Below, piece by piece: positions 8,780 through 17,207 of a stretch of DNA of 64,000 nucleotides. Numbering within the stretch: the first letter of the stretch is position 1; every line of letters begins with the position of its first letter. Origin of the DNA: CAG-390 sp964590755 (GTDB lineage Bacteria; Bacillota; Clostridia; Oscillospirales; CAG-272); the NCBI GenBank assembly GCA_964590755.1, contig CAZPYK010000001.1, positions 18,282-82,281 on the forward strand, read 5' to 3'. The translations under genes were made by a program, and so were the position numbers. Below the pieces are notes generated by a model. The model saw nothing but the letters and a program-made list of their open reading frames with translations. It was not told where the DNA came from and made no database searches.

Positions 8780-9250
8780 ATGAAACTGATATTTAAGCAA
8801 AGATTTTTTTCATGGTTTGACAGCTATGATATATACGGCGAGGATGGAAATACCGTTTACGTGGTAAAAGGCGAGCTTTCGTGGGGACATTTGCTCAGAA
8901 TTTATGACGCCGCCGGAAATGAACTCGGCCATATACACGAGCGAGTGTTTACATGGCTGCCAAAATTTGATATGTACCTTGGCGATCGTTATCTCGGCTG
9001 CATTAACAAGGAGTTTTCCTTTTTCAAGCCTAAATTCAATATAGATTGTAACGGCTGGCATATTGAGGGTGATTGGCTTGAGTGGGATTACGGTATTCTT
9101 AACGCCGCCGGTGTGCAAATTGCTTCGGTTTCAAAAGAGCTTTGGCGCTTGACGGATACATATGTCATAGATGTAAGCAATCCCTCGGATGCGCTTTGTG
9201 TGCTGATGCTCGTCTTGGCTATAGATGCCGAAAAATGTTCTCGGAACTGA
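8780..9250 (+). CDS. LURP-one-related protein (YxjI type)
   Basis: A 156-residue protein. Repeating beta-strand units (SYDIYGEDGNTVYVVKGEL, LLRIYDAAGNELGHIHER) match the LURP-one-related/tubby-like barrel family that includes Bacillus YxjI. Family members have no established enzymatic role; some bind membranes or lipids. I place the start at the ATG at 8780, preceded by AAGG about 9 nt upstream and located after the liv terminator. It is probably its own transcription unit, although read-through from liv is possible. Confidence 0.8.
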   Translation: MKLIFKQRFFSWFDSYDIYGEDGNTVYVVKGELSWGHLLRIYDAAGNELGHIHERVFTWLPKFDMYLGDRYLGCINKEFSFFKPKFNIDCNGWHIEGDWLEWDYGILNAAGVQIASVSKELWRLTDTYVIDVSNPSDALCVLMLVLAIDAEKCSRN

Positions 9251-9347
9251 ATTCGATCGCCACATCGTCGAACGCACTTCGTCATTTTGCATAAAATCAA
9301 ATCGAATTCGGCGTAGTTTTTTTCTTCGACATTTTTGTCATTTTCTA

Positions 9348-9376
9348 TTTACAAATCGACCAAAATGTGATATGAT
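9348..9376 (+). promoter_or_regulatory. Sigma-A promoter of the uracil permease gene
   Basis: TTTACA (9348-9353), a 17-nt spacer and TATGAT (9371-9376). Transcription would start near 9383, giving a leader of about 210 nt. Confidence 0.8.
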
Positions 9377-9408
9377 TTTATAAACCGGATCAACTGATGT
9401 CGGCAGAT

Positions 9409-9502
9409 GCGCGCAGTTTGAACACAGGAACCTAATAAATCGTATCCAAGACCAGCTTTTGGATATTATTTCTGCGCGCCGCTATGCTTTTTGTCATAGC
9501 GG
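9409..9502 (+). promoter_or_regulatory. Folded leader RNA before the uracil permease
   Basis: A closing stem GCGCGCAG (9409-9416) with CTGCGCGC (9472-9479) encloses a hairpin TATCCAA (9443-9449) with TTGGATA (9459-9465) and an unpaired GAACACAGGAACC segment. A terminator starts at the last base of the closing stem. The geometry is that of a riboswitch or a protein-binding attenuator. It does not match the PyrR binding consensus or the purine riboswitch as I know them. Confidence 0.55.
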
Positions 9503-9510
9503 TATTTTTC
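9479..9510 (+). terminator. Attenuator-type terminator before the uracil permease
   Basis: CCGCTATG (9479-9486) pairs perfectly with CATAGCGG (9495-9502), followed by TATTTTTC. It sits in the leader 84 nt before the start codon, downstream of the promoter, so it must be bypassed for expression. Confidence 0.75.
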
Positions 9511-9593
9511 ATTCGGCGCCGAAAGACGCCGACGATTGAGCCCGGAAATATAAAACGATGTCCGCAATAAGCGGCATCAAATCGGAGGTTTTT

Positions 9594-10940
9594 ATGAAAC
9601 TCACTTACGGTGTCCAAGACAGACCAAAGCTCGGACAAGTCATCGTGTTTGCACTTCAACAGATGCTTGCTATTTTGGCAGCAACGATAGCTGTCCCAAC
9701 GATCATCGGCAACGATATGTCGGCATCGGCAGCTCTGTTCGGTGCGGGAGTCGGAACCCTGGTGTACCTTCTGTTCACCAAATTCAAAAGCCCCGTTTTT
9801 CTCGGCTCATCCTTTGCGTTCATCGGATCGATGTTTGCGGCTTTTGCCGGCGCCGTATCTATGCAAGTCGGTTATTTCGGACTTATAATCGGCGCGACCT
9901 TTGCGGGTCTTGTTTATGTGATAATTGCCATAGTGGTCAAGTTGGTCGGTGTAAACTGGCTCAACAAGCTTATGCCCGCCGTCGTTATCGGTCCCACCGT
10001 CGCGATAATCGGTCTTTCGCTTGCCGGTAACGCTGTCGGAGATCTTACAGTCGGAAAGGTTTTGGATGCAGACGGTGTCTCCACCGCCAATCCTCATGTT
10101 GCTCTCATCTGCGGACTTGCCACACTGTTTGTCGTGGTACTTTGCTCCGTATTCGGAAAAAAGACCGCGAAGCTCATTCCTTTCATCTTCGGTATTCTTG
10201 CCGGATATGCGGTTGCAACGATATTCACCGTTATAGGTATCGCCACCGACAACCTTTCTCTGCAGATCATTGATTTTGCCGCTTTTAAAAATATGGATAT
10301 CGTACACATACCGGATTTTACATTTATTGAGGCTTTCAAAGGGCTGTCATCTGTTGACGGGCAGTATATTGCCACTGTAGCCGTTGCGTACATTCCCGTT
10401 GCGTTCGTTGTTTTCGCCGAACATATCGCAGATCACAAAAATCTCTCTTCCATTATCGAGCATGATCTGCTTGAAGATCCGGGTCTTCACAGAACTCTTC
10501 TCGGCGACGGTGTTGGCTCTATCGCGGGTGCGTTCTTCGGCGGTTGTCCGAATACTACATACGGTGAATCGGTTGGCTGCGTCGCAATAACCGGAAACGC
10601 TTCGGTAGTAACTATACTTGCCACCGCCATCATGTGCATCGTTATATCCTTCTTCGGTCCGTTCGTTACCTTCCTGGCATCCATCCCCAACTGCGTGATG
10701 GGTGGTGTGTGCATAACACTTTACGGCTTCATCGCCGTATCGGGCCTTAAGATGATCCAATCCGTGGATCTGGGTGATAACAAAAATCTCTTCACCGTTG
10801 CGGTAATACTCATCTGCGGCATCGGCGGACTTGAAGTCACCTTCGGAAAGGTAACCATCACATCCATCGCTTGTGCTTTGATCCTCGGTATCATCACCAA
10901 TCTCTTGTGCAACGCCAAAAAAGAAAATAAAGATAACTGA
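9594..10940 (+). CDS. uraA: Uracil permease, NCS2 family
   Basis: A 448-residue transporter with about 14 hydrophobic segments, the usual NCS2 size. The N-terminal YGVQDRPKLGQ and LALQQMLAI-like block, the substrate-site Glu in VFAEHIADHKN (TM8) and CPNTTYGESVG (TM10) match uracil permeases of the UraA/PyrP group. It imports uracil with protons for pyrimidine salvage. The ATG at 9594 is chosen because CGGAGG lies 6-10 nt upstream. Expression is likely controlled by the terminator-containing leader. Xanthine transport is less likely, as the signature motif is of the uracil type. Confidence 0.88.
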   Translation: MKLTYGVQDRPKLGQVIVFALQQMLAILAATIAVPTIIGNDMSASAALFGAGVGTLVYLLFTKFKSPVFLGSSFAFIGSMFAAFAGAVSMQVGYFGLIIGATFAGLVYVIIAIVVKLVGVNWLNKLMPAVVIGPTVAIIGLSLAGNAVGDLTVGKVLDADGVSTANPHVALICGLATLFVVVLCSVFGKKTAKLIPFIFGILAGYAVATIFTVIGIATDNLSLQIIDFAAFKNMDIVHIPDFTFIEAFKGLSSVDGQYIATVAVAYIPVAFVVFAEHIADHKNLSSIIEHDLLEDPGLHRTLLGDGVGSIAGAFFGGCPNTTYGESVGCVAITGNASVVTILATAIMCIVISFFGPFVTFLASIPNCVMGGVCITLYGFIAVSGLKMIQSVDLGDNKNLFTVAVILICGIGGLEVTFGKVTITSIACALILGIITNLLCNAKKENKDN

Positions 10941-10966
10941 AACTCCGTAAAAAACGAATAATAAGA

Positions 10967-10998
10967 CGGGCTGTCACATTTGGGACAGCCCGCTCTTT
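10967..10998. terminator. Bidirectional terminator between uraA and the GNAT gene
   Basis: CGGGCTGTC (10967-10975) pairs perfectly with GACAGCCCG (10984-10992), with CTCTTTATATT after it on plus. The opposing GNAT gene stops at its edge. Confidence 0.75.
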
Positions 10999-11584
10999 AT
11001 ATTCTGCGATATTCCTCTTTTAAGATGGCACACACACCAACATCATAATAATCATCATCCAGTTTCAGCGCACTGCGCATGATGCCTTCGTATTTCATGC
11101 CTATCTTTTCCATGACATTGCGCGAAGCGGTATTGCCGTGAATGTATCTTGCTTCGATTCGATTGAGCCCCAACTCTTCAAAGCCGAATCTGACAACGCG
11201 CCGAGCAGCCTCGCCGGCAATTCCCCGCCTTCTGAAATCCGGATTTATCACATAACCTATTTCGGCGGAATTGTTTACATAGTCGAATCTTGTAAATCCG
11301 CAAGTTCCTATCATTTTAGCATCTGCTTCTCCAAACTCCTGCCAGACGATCGCCCAATCGTAAAATTCACCCACGCGATAACGGGTGAGTACATATTCGA
11401 GGTATTCTCGTGTGTACGCACGGCTTGAATGCGGCTTCCATGTTAAATATTTTGTTACATCGGAACGGCGCGCGTAATCATACATATCAACATAATCCGA
11501 AACCTTGAGTCCTCTGAGAATAAGGCGCGGAGTTGCCAATTGCGGAATGTGAGAAAAGATTCTCAATGCATCCTTTTGTGTCAT
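10997..11584 (-). CDS. GNAT acetyltransferase (RimJ/RimL type)
   Basis: A 195-residue acetyl-CoA-dependent N-acetyltransferase. Family features are LATPRLILRGL at the N-terminus, the acetyl-CoA loop in NPDFRRRGIAGEAARRV near residue 125, and NTASRNVMEKIGMKYEG near 155. This subgroup acetylates ribosomal protein N-termini or small amines; the substrate is unknown here. The start at 11584 is set by GGAG with 6-nt spacing, part of the hairpin-RBS cassette described below. A promoter lies at 11709. Confidence 0.88.
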   Translation of the reverse strand: MTQKDALRIFSHIPQLATPRLILRGLKVSDYVDMYDYARRSDVTKYLTWKPHSSRAYTREYLEYVLTRYRVGEFYDWAIVWQEFGEADAKMIGTCGFTRFDYVNNSAEIGYVINPDFRRRGIAGEAARRVVRFGFEELGLNRIEARYIHGNTASRNVMEKIGMKYEGIMRSALKLDDDYYDVGVCAILKEEYRRI

Positions 11585-11619
11585 ATAAGTCTCCATTCCA
11601 CCGCCATATCGACGGCTCA
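11585..11619 (-). repeat. Hairpin-RBS cassette, copy A (before GNAT)
   Basis: Minus strand: stem GCCGTC (11611-11616) with GGCGGT (11600-11605, including wobble pairs), GGAAT, SD GGAG (11591-11594), six bases, then ATG. A TTTTTGTCG stretch about 40 nt upstream is shared with other copies. Confidence 0.7.
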
Positions 11620-11708
11620 AACAGTTAATTTTAATTCATCTGCCGACAAAAAGTAAAAGGCACGTTTTTAAGGTTAATTCAGCCATTGTCAACCGAAATT
11701 ATGAATAT

Positions 11709-11737
11709 ATTATACTACCGTTCTCCGATCAATTCAA
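11709..11737 (-). promoter_or_regulatory. Promoter of the GNAT gene
   Basis: Minus strand TTGAAT (11732-11737), a 17-nt spacer and TATAAT (11709-11714). The leader would be about 118 nt, ending in cassette copy A. Confidence 0.7.
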
Positions 11738-11776
11738 GTGCAGAAAAAATATTTCGTGTTTTTTTCATAATAGGAC

Positions 11777-11805
11777 TTTCTTTTATATAAAAAATGTGAT
11801 ATACT
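11777..11805 (+). promoter_or_regulatory. Promoter of the murE-like gene
   Basis: TTTCTT (11777-11782), a 17-nt spacer and TATACT (11800-11805). The sequence AAAATGTGATAT around the -10 is identical to that in the uraA promoter. Confidence 0.6.
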
Positions 11806-11843
11806 CTTTACATGTATAAAACAAATAAAAAGGACGGCCAAAC

Positions 11844-13340
11844 ATGCAACTCAGCAAGCTTATTGAAGAAGCGGGGCTTAAAAGATATATAACACAAATC
11901 CCCGCTGATATAAACATCACCGGTATATGCAGTAACTCAAAAGAAGCGGGAGTGGGCTCGCTGTTTATTTGTGTTGTCGGATCAAAATGGAATGGGCATC
12001 TTTTTGGCGCGGCGGCATACGATCACGGTTGCCGTGCATTCGTCTGTACGCAGCAGTTGACGCTTCCGGGGGATGCATGCTGTATTTACGTCAACGATGC
12101 GCGCAAGGTGACAGCCGATATAGCCTCGGTTTTTTACGGTCATCCGTCACGCGAACTGAAGATCATCGGGATTACCGGTACCAAGGGTAAAACGACATCG
12201 GCACTTATGGCGGCACATATATTGAATTATTCCGGAATTTCGACGGGTTACATAGGCACAAGCGGAATAAGCTATAACGGGCAAATATATCCCAGCGTCA
12301 ACACGACCCCCGACAGCCTCGTTATACAGCGCGTGATGCGCGATATGGTGAACTCGGGTATTCGAGCACTTGTAATGGAAGTCTCGTCTCAGGGGCTATT
12401 TATGAACCGTGTGAGGGGTATTGAGTTTGACACCGTTTGCTTCACTAATTTTTCGCCCGATCATATAGGCGAGCATGAGCACCCGACACTCGAACATTAT
12501 GCGGGATGTAAGCGTAAGCTGTTCAGTGATTATAAGTCGGATTGTGCGGTGTTTAACATCGATGACGCAAAGCACGATTATATGTTGAAGGAATACCACG
12601 GAAAAAACAGAATATCCTATTCGGCTGTAGACAGAGCGGCAGACCTTTGCCTGCAAAGCCCCGCTCTGACTCGGAAGGCTGACAAGTTGGGAATAAGCGC
12701 GACCGTTTTTCATCATGACACCGAGCGAGAATTGTATATTCCAATGCCGGGAATTTTCAATTTGATGAACGCACTGTGCGCAATAGCCGCCACGTCTACA
12801 TTCGGGATCCCCTTTGATCAAGCTGTGGATTCGTTGGCAACGATAGATATCGCAGGAAGATTCCAAATCGTAGACGCTCTCCCGGGTTCCGGAATAACCT
12901 TCGTGGTCGATTATGCGCATAACGGAGCTTCTCTTGAGTCCGCTTTGCTGGCGTTGCGCAAATATGAGCCTCGCCGGCTGATATGCCTGTTCGGTTCCGT
13001 CGGCGGTCGCACGCAAATACGCCGCAAGGAGCTCGGCGATGTGGCGGCCCAGCTTGCGGATTTCTGTATATTGACCTCGGATAACCCCGATTTCGAAGAT
13101 CCCAACAGAATAATTGCCGACATCGCCGCATCCTTTAAGCCCGGAGCTTCCTGCGATTATGTACGAATTCCGGCGCGAGAACAGGCAGTCAAATATGCCA
13201 TGGAGATAGCACTGCGTGGTGACATAGTACTTCTTGCCGGCAAAGGAGCCGAGAATTTTCAGCTGATAAGGGGAAAGCGCGAACCGTATTCCGATCGCGA
13301 TGCGCTGATCGAATTTGCCGGTGCGGCGTTAGTCAAATAA
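11844..13340 (+). CDS. murE: MurE-type Mur ligase (UDP-MurNAc-tripeptide synthetase)
   Basis: A 498-residue Mur ligase with the three MurE domains. The P-loop GTKGKTTSAL lies near residue 115, NTTPDS near 155, VMEVSSQGL near 180 and the C-terminal YAHNGASLE near 355. It adds the third stem-peptide residue to UDP-MurNAc-L-Ala-D-Glu. The specificity motif reads DNPD, where meso-DAP enzymes have DNPR and Lys enzymes have DNPA or similar, so the amino acid added is uncertain. AAGGA lies about 11 nt before the ATG. It stands alone, outside a division/cell-wall cluster, and could be a paralogue. Confidence 0.85.
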   Translation: MQLSKLIEEAGLKRYITQIPADINITGICSNSKEAGVGSLFICVVGSKWNGHLFGAAAYDHGCRAFVCTQQLTLPGDACCIYVNDARKVTADIASVFYGHPSRELKIIGITGTKGKTTSALMAAHILNYSGISTGYIGTSGISYNGQIYPSVNTTPDSLVIQRVMRDMVNSGIRALVMEVSSQGLFMNRVRGIEFDTVCFTNFSPDHIGEHEHPTLEHYAGCKRKLFSDYKSDCAVFNIDDAKHDYMLKEYHGKNRISYSAVDRAADLCLQSPALTRKADKLGISATVFHHDTERELYIPMPGIFNLMNALCAIAATSTFGIPFDQAVDSLATIDIAGRFQIVDALPGSGITFVVDYAHNGASLESALLALRKYEPRRLICLFGSVGGRTQIRRKELGDVAAQLADFCILTSDNPDFEDPNRIIADIAASFKPGASCDYVRIPAREQAVKYAMEIALRGDIVLLAGKGAENFQLIRGKREPYSDRDALIEFAGAALVK

Positions 13341-13379
13341 ATATTACGATTTATTGTTCAAATGAATTTCGTGTAAAAT

Positions 13380-13428
13380 ACCGACCTCCGATCCACTCGC
13401 GCAGAGAAGATCGGAGGTCGGTTCTTTA
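13380..13428. terminator. Strong terminator between convergent murE and transglutaminase genes
   Basis: ACCGACCTCCGATC (13380-13393) pairs perfectly over 14 bp with its complement at 13409-13422, followed by TCTTTAAT. It can serve both strands. Confidence 0.85.
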
Positions 13429-13456
13429 ATTATCGGAGATTAAACTCGGTATTATA

Positions 13457-14860
13457 TTATTTATTATCGCAAGCTGCGGTCTTCCGGGGCAGTTCCTCTG
13501 CCGAAATGACTTCACGCGAAGCATCGAACTCTCCGAACCACAACGGCGCATCCGAATATTCTATCTCACCGCTTTGATCGTCATAAGGGTCACAGCGCAG
13601 ATATATACGCGGAGGATCGAATTTCTTGGCAAATGCGGTGCAATTAATTTGACGATACGGATCAAGGTTACCGAAATAATGATTCCAAAGCTCGCAGTCA
13701 CCTTTTCTGAGCGCTCCTCCGCCGAATGAAGGATCACATGGCAACCATCCATACGGTGCAATGTAAAATTGTGCCCAATCGTGACTTCCGATGCTGTCGG
13801 GTTCAACATGGCTTCCGGATTGCCAACGAGCGGGTACTCCCATTGCGCGACAAAGCGTGATAAACAGCAGTGCCATTACACCGCAGTCACCTCTTCTGTT
13901 GAGCATGGCATATCCCGGAATAAAATCCATATAGAGATATGGACGCATATATGAATATGAAACATGAGTCGTGACATAGTCGTATGCTCGTCTTGCCAAT
14001 ATCAGCGGATCCGTTGCTCCCGAACGTAATTCTGCAGCCAGCTCGCATATTGCAGGCGTGAAACGGATCTGCGGCAGCTCCTCACAAAGATATTCTTCCA
14101 TGCCGGAAACCGCCTTGTATGACGCACTGTAGTCTATAGTCCTATACGGTTCGTATATGTCATATGAGAATTCGATCCAATAATCCGCGCCGAGCTCGTG
14201 TGTTGTTTCAATGAATGCGGTACGATGCTCGGAATCGGAGATATAGACGGGATGAGACGAGGATATCAGCTTGATATTTGCTTGCTCGGGACATTCCGCC
14301 GGATAAGGAAGATGTACACGCACAACGCTGCCCGGACGCGAATGCTCGGCATCGGGAGCGACATGCTCGCGAATGCTATACCGATATGCCCTCCCACCCT
14401 GCTTTTTCATAATTTCAAGATTTTCGTGCAATCTTTTACTGAAATACTTTTCCGGATTCTGCTTTTCGCCGCTTTCAAGCTCATCAAGCTGCATGCGGCA
14501 ACAATTCATAACATTTCTTGCGGCCGACGCATCAAAATAACGCTCGCCGTGACGACGGATATAATCGGCATATCCCATTTCCGTGAACATGTCAAGATCC
14601 GAAGCACTGCATTTGGGGAATTTTTCTCGTATCAGTGCCAGAATATCATCAAATGACAGCAGCTTGAAATGTGTCATCCCCTCGGCTATCACCGCTTCAA
14701 GCTCAAGACGAATGCGCATACCGGGCGATACATCCCTTTTCAAATATCGCTTTATTGCATCAAGCTCCCCATCAAAATCGCCGGAAAATTTATAAAAATT
14801 AATCTCATCCGGTAATTCCAACGCCATATATTTGATATTATCTTCATCAAATCTGATCAT
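13457..14860 (-). CDS. Transglutaminase-like domain protein
   Basis: A 467-residue protein with a papain-fold transglutaminase core in its C-terminal half. The catalytic Cys is in RRGDCGVMA, His in IGSHDWAQF and Asp in LPCDPSFGG, the expected C-H-D order and spacing. The N-terminal 230 residues are charged and without a recognised domain. No signal peptide is evident. AAGGAG six nt upstream favours the ATG at 14860 over an upstream TTG. It is the last gene of the NfeD-flotillin unit, 21 nt after the flotillin stop. It may cleave peptides or cross-link proteins; the substrate is unknown. Confidence 0.8.
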   Translation of the reverse strand: MIRFDEDNIKYMALELPDEINFYKFSGDFDGELDAIKRYLKRDVSPGMRIRLELEAVIAEGMTHFKLLSFDDILALIREKFPKCSASDLDMFTEMGYADYIRRHGERYFDASAARNVMNCCRMQLDELESGEKQNPEKYFSKRLHENLEIMKKQGGRAYRYSIREHVAPDAEHSRPGSVVRVHLPYPAECPEQANIKLISSSHPVYISDSEHRTAFIETTHELGADYWIEFSYDIYEPYRTIDYSASYKAVSGMEEYLCEELPQIRFTPAICELAAELRSGATDPLILARRAYDYVTTHVSYSYMRPYLYMDFIPGYAMLNRRGDCGVMALLFITLCRAMGVPARWQSGSHVEPDSIGSHDWAQFYIAPYGWLPCDPSFGGGALRKGDCELWNHYFGNLDPYRQINCTAFAKKFDPPRIYLRCDPYDDQSGEIEYSDAPLWFGEFDASREVISAEELPRKTAACDNK

Positions 14861-14881
14861 ATGCGGCTCCTTTTTCAAGCG

Positions 14882-16327
14882 TTAATCTATGGATGCTTCG
14901 GTGTCGGGTGTTACATCGTCCGTACCGGTCGTTGTAGGCTTTCCGAGATATTCGGGCAACTTCATGCCCGCCATGTCGAACAGATCGGTAAGCGGAGGCA
15001 CGGCTTTATAAAGCCCGGAAATAAATCCTGCTGTACTTCCCTTTCCGTCAGAGTTTCCTTGACCGTTGTCCCATACGGTTACCTTGTCTATCTTTATGCT
15101 CTTGACAGCTTCAACTTGGATGCGCGTAAGCTCCTCAAGCTTATCGGTCACCATCAGGCGTATTGCGGCATTGGCGTCTCCGCCGGCTGCGGAAACCACC
15201 TGCGAAAGACCTTCCGCTTGCTTTATCAATATTTCTCGCGCGCCCGCCGCCTCAGCCTGCATCTTCATGAGTATTGCATCAGCTTCGCCTCGTGCCTTGC
15301 GGCGCATTTGTTCTGCTTCCGCTTCGGCTTTCAGCTCGGCTTCTTTTTTTGCTATCTCGGCTTTTACAAGGACATCCGCTTCAAGTTTAGCTCTTTCAAG
15401 CGCCGCCCTTGCGCTTTCCGCATCGCGCTGCGCGGCATACGATTCTTCCAGCGCCTTTGCGGATTGAATGTTTTCGGCGGCTACCGCACGTTTATTGGCT
15501 TCAGCCTCTCTTTCACGCCTTGTTGCATCCGATTCGGCAATTTTTGCTTTAGCCTCGTTTTCTCCCGCAATAGCTTCGGAATTGGCGCGAGAAACATTGA
15601 TCCTTTGATCCTTTTCGGCGGCAGATGCACCTATAGCACCGTTTCTGTCCGCTTCGGCGACCGATATTTTCGCATCGTTGATCGCCTTGGCTGCGGCCTC
15701 TTTACCCAACGCGGCTATATATCCGCTTTCGTCGTCGATATCGGTAACGTTAACGTTGATAAGTCGCAGACCTATCTTCTTAAGCTCGGTCTCAACGTTA
15801 CCTGAAACCGCATCAAGAAATTTATCGCGGTCTGTGTTGATCTCCTCAATATCCATCGTAGCAATGACAAGACGCAATTGACCGAATATGATATCCTTGG
15901 CAAGCTCCTGTATTTCGGAAAGCTTCAACCCCAATAAACGCTCGGCGGCATTTTGCATAACTCCGACCTCGGTGGATATGCCGACCGTAAAACGAGACGG
16001 CACATCAACGCGAATGTTCTGGTGCGAGAGCGCGTTTGTCAGATCTACCGGTATTGAAAGCGGCGTCAGATCGAGATAATCATAGGATTGAACTATCGGC
16101 ACAATAAACGCAGCGCCGCCGTGTATGCATTTTGCTGAACGCTGTGTACCGTCTCGGTTCGTTCCGACCTTACCGTAGATAACCATGATCTTGTCCGACG
16201 GACACTTTTTGTATCTTGATGCAAACACTACGATAAACGCAAAAAGCACCACCGCGATCGCCATTACGATCATCGGCACGGTCGAGGATATTCCTCCGGT
16301 CAGCGATAAAAGAATGAAGTGTGTCAT
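14882..16327 (-). CDS. Flotillin-like SPFH-domain membrane scaffold protein
   Basis: A 481-residue flotillin of the FloT/YuaG type. One hydrophobic segment (residues about 13-36) anchors the N-terminus. An SPFH/band-7 domain follows (about 40-230, including PSRFTVGIS and TMDIEEINTDRDKF). A long Ala/Glu/Lys-rich coiled coil covers about 240-390, and a flexible acidic tail ends the protein. Flotillins oligomerise in membrane microdomains and scaffold other proteins. AAAGGA precedes the ATG. Upstream lie a membrane protein and an NfeD-like gene, the usual flotillin partner. Confidence 0.93.
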   Translation of the reverse strand: MTHFILLSLTGGISSTVPMIVMAIAVVLFAFIVVFASRYKKCPSDKIMVIYGKVGTNRDGTQRSAKCIHGGAAFIVPIVQSYDYLDLTPLSIPVDLTNALSHQNIRVDVPSRFTVGISTEVGVMQNAAERLLGLKLSEIQELAKDIIFGQLRLVIATMDIEEINTDRDKFLDAVSGNVETELKKIGLRLINVNVTDIDDESGYIAALGKEAAAKAINDAKISVAEADRNGAIGASAAEKDQRINVSRANSEAIAGENEAKAKIAESDATRREREAEANKRAVAAENIQSAKALEESYAAQRDAESARAALERAKLEADVLVKAEIAKKEAELKAEAEAEQMRRKARGEADAILMKMQAEAAGAREILIKQAEGLSQVVSAAGGDANAAIRLMVTDKLEELTRIQVEAVKSIKIDKVTVWDNGQGNSDGKGSTAGFISGLYKAVPPLTDLFDMAGMKLPEYLGKPTTTGTDDVTPDTEASID

Positions 16328-16362
16328 TGACTTGTTTTCCTTTCTATCGGTAATTTAATAAT

Positions 16363-17079
16363 TTATTGTTGCTCTTTTGCGCGAGATATTCGCGATGATA
16401 TCTCGGAAATATACGAATCCGCATCGGTATCTGCCAGTATCGGCAAATCGGCTGCAACCGAACCGTCGTTGTAATACATAACGATATGACGATATTGAGT
16501 TCTTCCTCGGTACACCGTCGCGCTTTGCGTTGTGTTTCTGTATTCGACAGACAATAGATCGGCATATTTTAATTCGCAAAAATTGTCACTGACATCGTCA
16601 TTCAGCAGGCTGACACGACGATTTCCGATGCATATGGTATCGTTTTTCAACAAAAATCGTGAAAAGGAGAAAACGGAAGAACGTTCACGTCCGTCGTTGC
16701 CTTTTTTGAACATAGCGGTATTATCGTCAAAATAGTATGTTTCAAATGATATCGGTTCCGAGGAATGCACGGCGGATCCGCTGCCGTAACGAAGCTCGTT
16801 TTTATATTTTCGCACATCGGTGCGTATGAATCTGCCGTCGAAGTCCTCTTTGAAGGCAACGCCGAGCTCTGAGGTGCAGGTGTCTATCTCGCCGTCCTTT
16901 ATACGCATGGCTGATATTACTGTCGCCAGCGCAATTCCGAGCGCAAGTATAGGCAAGCCTATGGGAGCCGAAATGAACACCACCATAATAGCCCCTATGG
17001 CTATCAAAACAGCCGAGATCACTATCGGATAGGTTCGATTGACCTGTTCAAAATATTTTCTGTTACGCCGATAATTCAT
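16363..17079 (-). CDS. Membrane protein of the flotillin operon, unknown function
   Basis: I do not recognise this 238-residue protein. Two adjacent hydrophobic segments lie at residues about 18-55, followed by a soluble domain of some 180 residues, rich in beta-strand-like sequence. The start is set at 17079 by GGAG with 6-nt spacing in cassette copy B. An in-frame GTG at 17163 with its own AGAGAGG site would add 28 residues and cannot be excluded. It lies between the NfeD-like and flotillin genes, so a role in the same membrane complex is inferred. Its tail GAAATTCG-type codon use is like that of neighbours. Confidence 0.7.
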   Translation of the reverse strand: MNYRRNRKYFEQVNRTYPIVISAVLIAIGAIMVVFISAPIGLPILALGIALATVISAMRIKDGEIDTCTSELGVAFKEDFDGRFIRTDVRKYKNELRYGSGSAVHSSEPISFETYYFDDNTAMFKKGNDGRERSSVFSFSRFLLKNDTICIGNRRVSLLNDDVSDNFCELKYADLLSVEYRNTTQSATVYRGRTQYRHIVMYYNDGSVAADLPILADTDADSYISEISSRISRAKEQQ

Positions 17080-17165
17080 AAAAATCTCCATTCCGCCGCC
17101 ATGCGGCGGCACAAATTTCTGCGTGAAACAGTTTTTCTCGGTTTTGTTACATTGAACTTTCACGC
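17080..17165 (-). repeat. Hairpin-RBS cassette, copy B (before the membrane protein)
   Basis: Minus strand: GTG of a short frame (17161-17163), arms GCGTGAAA/TTTCACGC (17158-17165 and 17121-17128), then stem GCCGCC-GCAT-GGCGGC (17095-17110), GGAAT, GGAG (17086-17089), six bases and ATG. The first 13 bases, GTGAAAGTTCAAT, are identical to the copy at 19373. AGAGAGG lies 7 nt before the GTG, so the short frame can be translated. Confidence 0.75.
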
Positions 17166-17207
17166 TAAGACCTCTCTCTGCCGCATATTTGTGCGTCGCA
17201 ATAAGCT

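Noticed and set aside
14861..15805. Open frame of 314 codons opposite the flotillin gene
   Set aside because: It is a product of Ala/Glu-rich codons of the coiled coil read in reverse; there is no SD.
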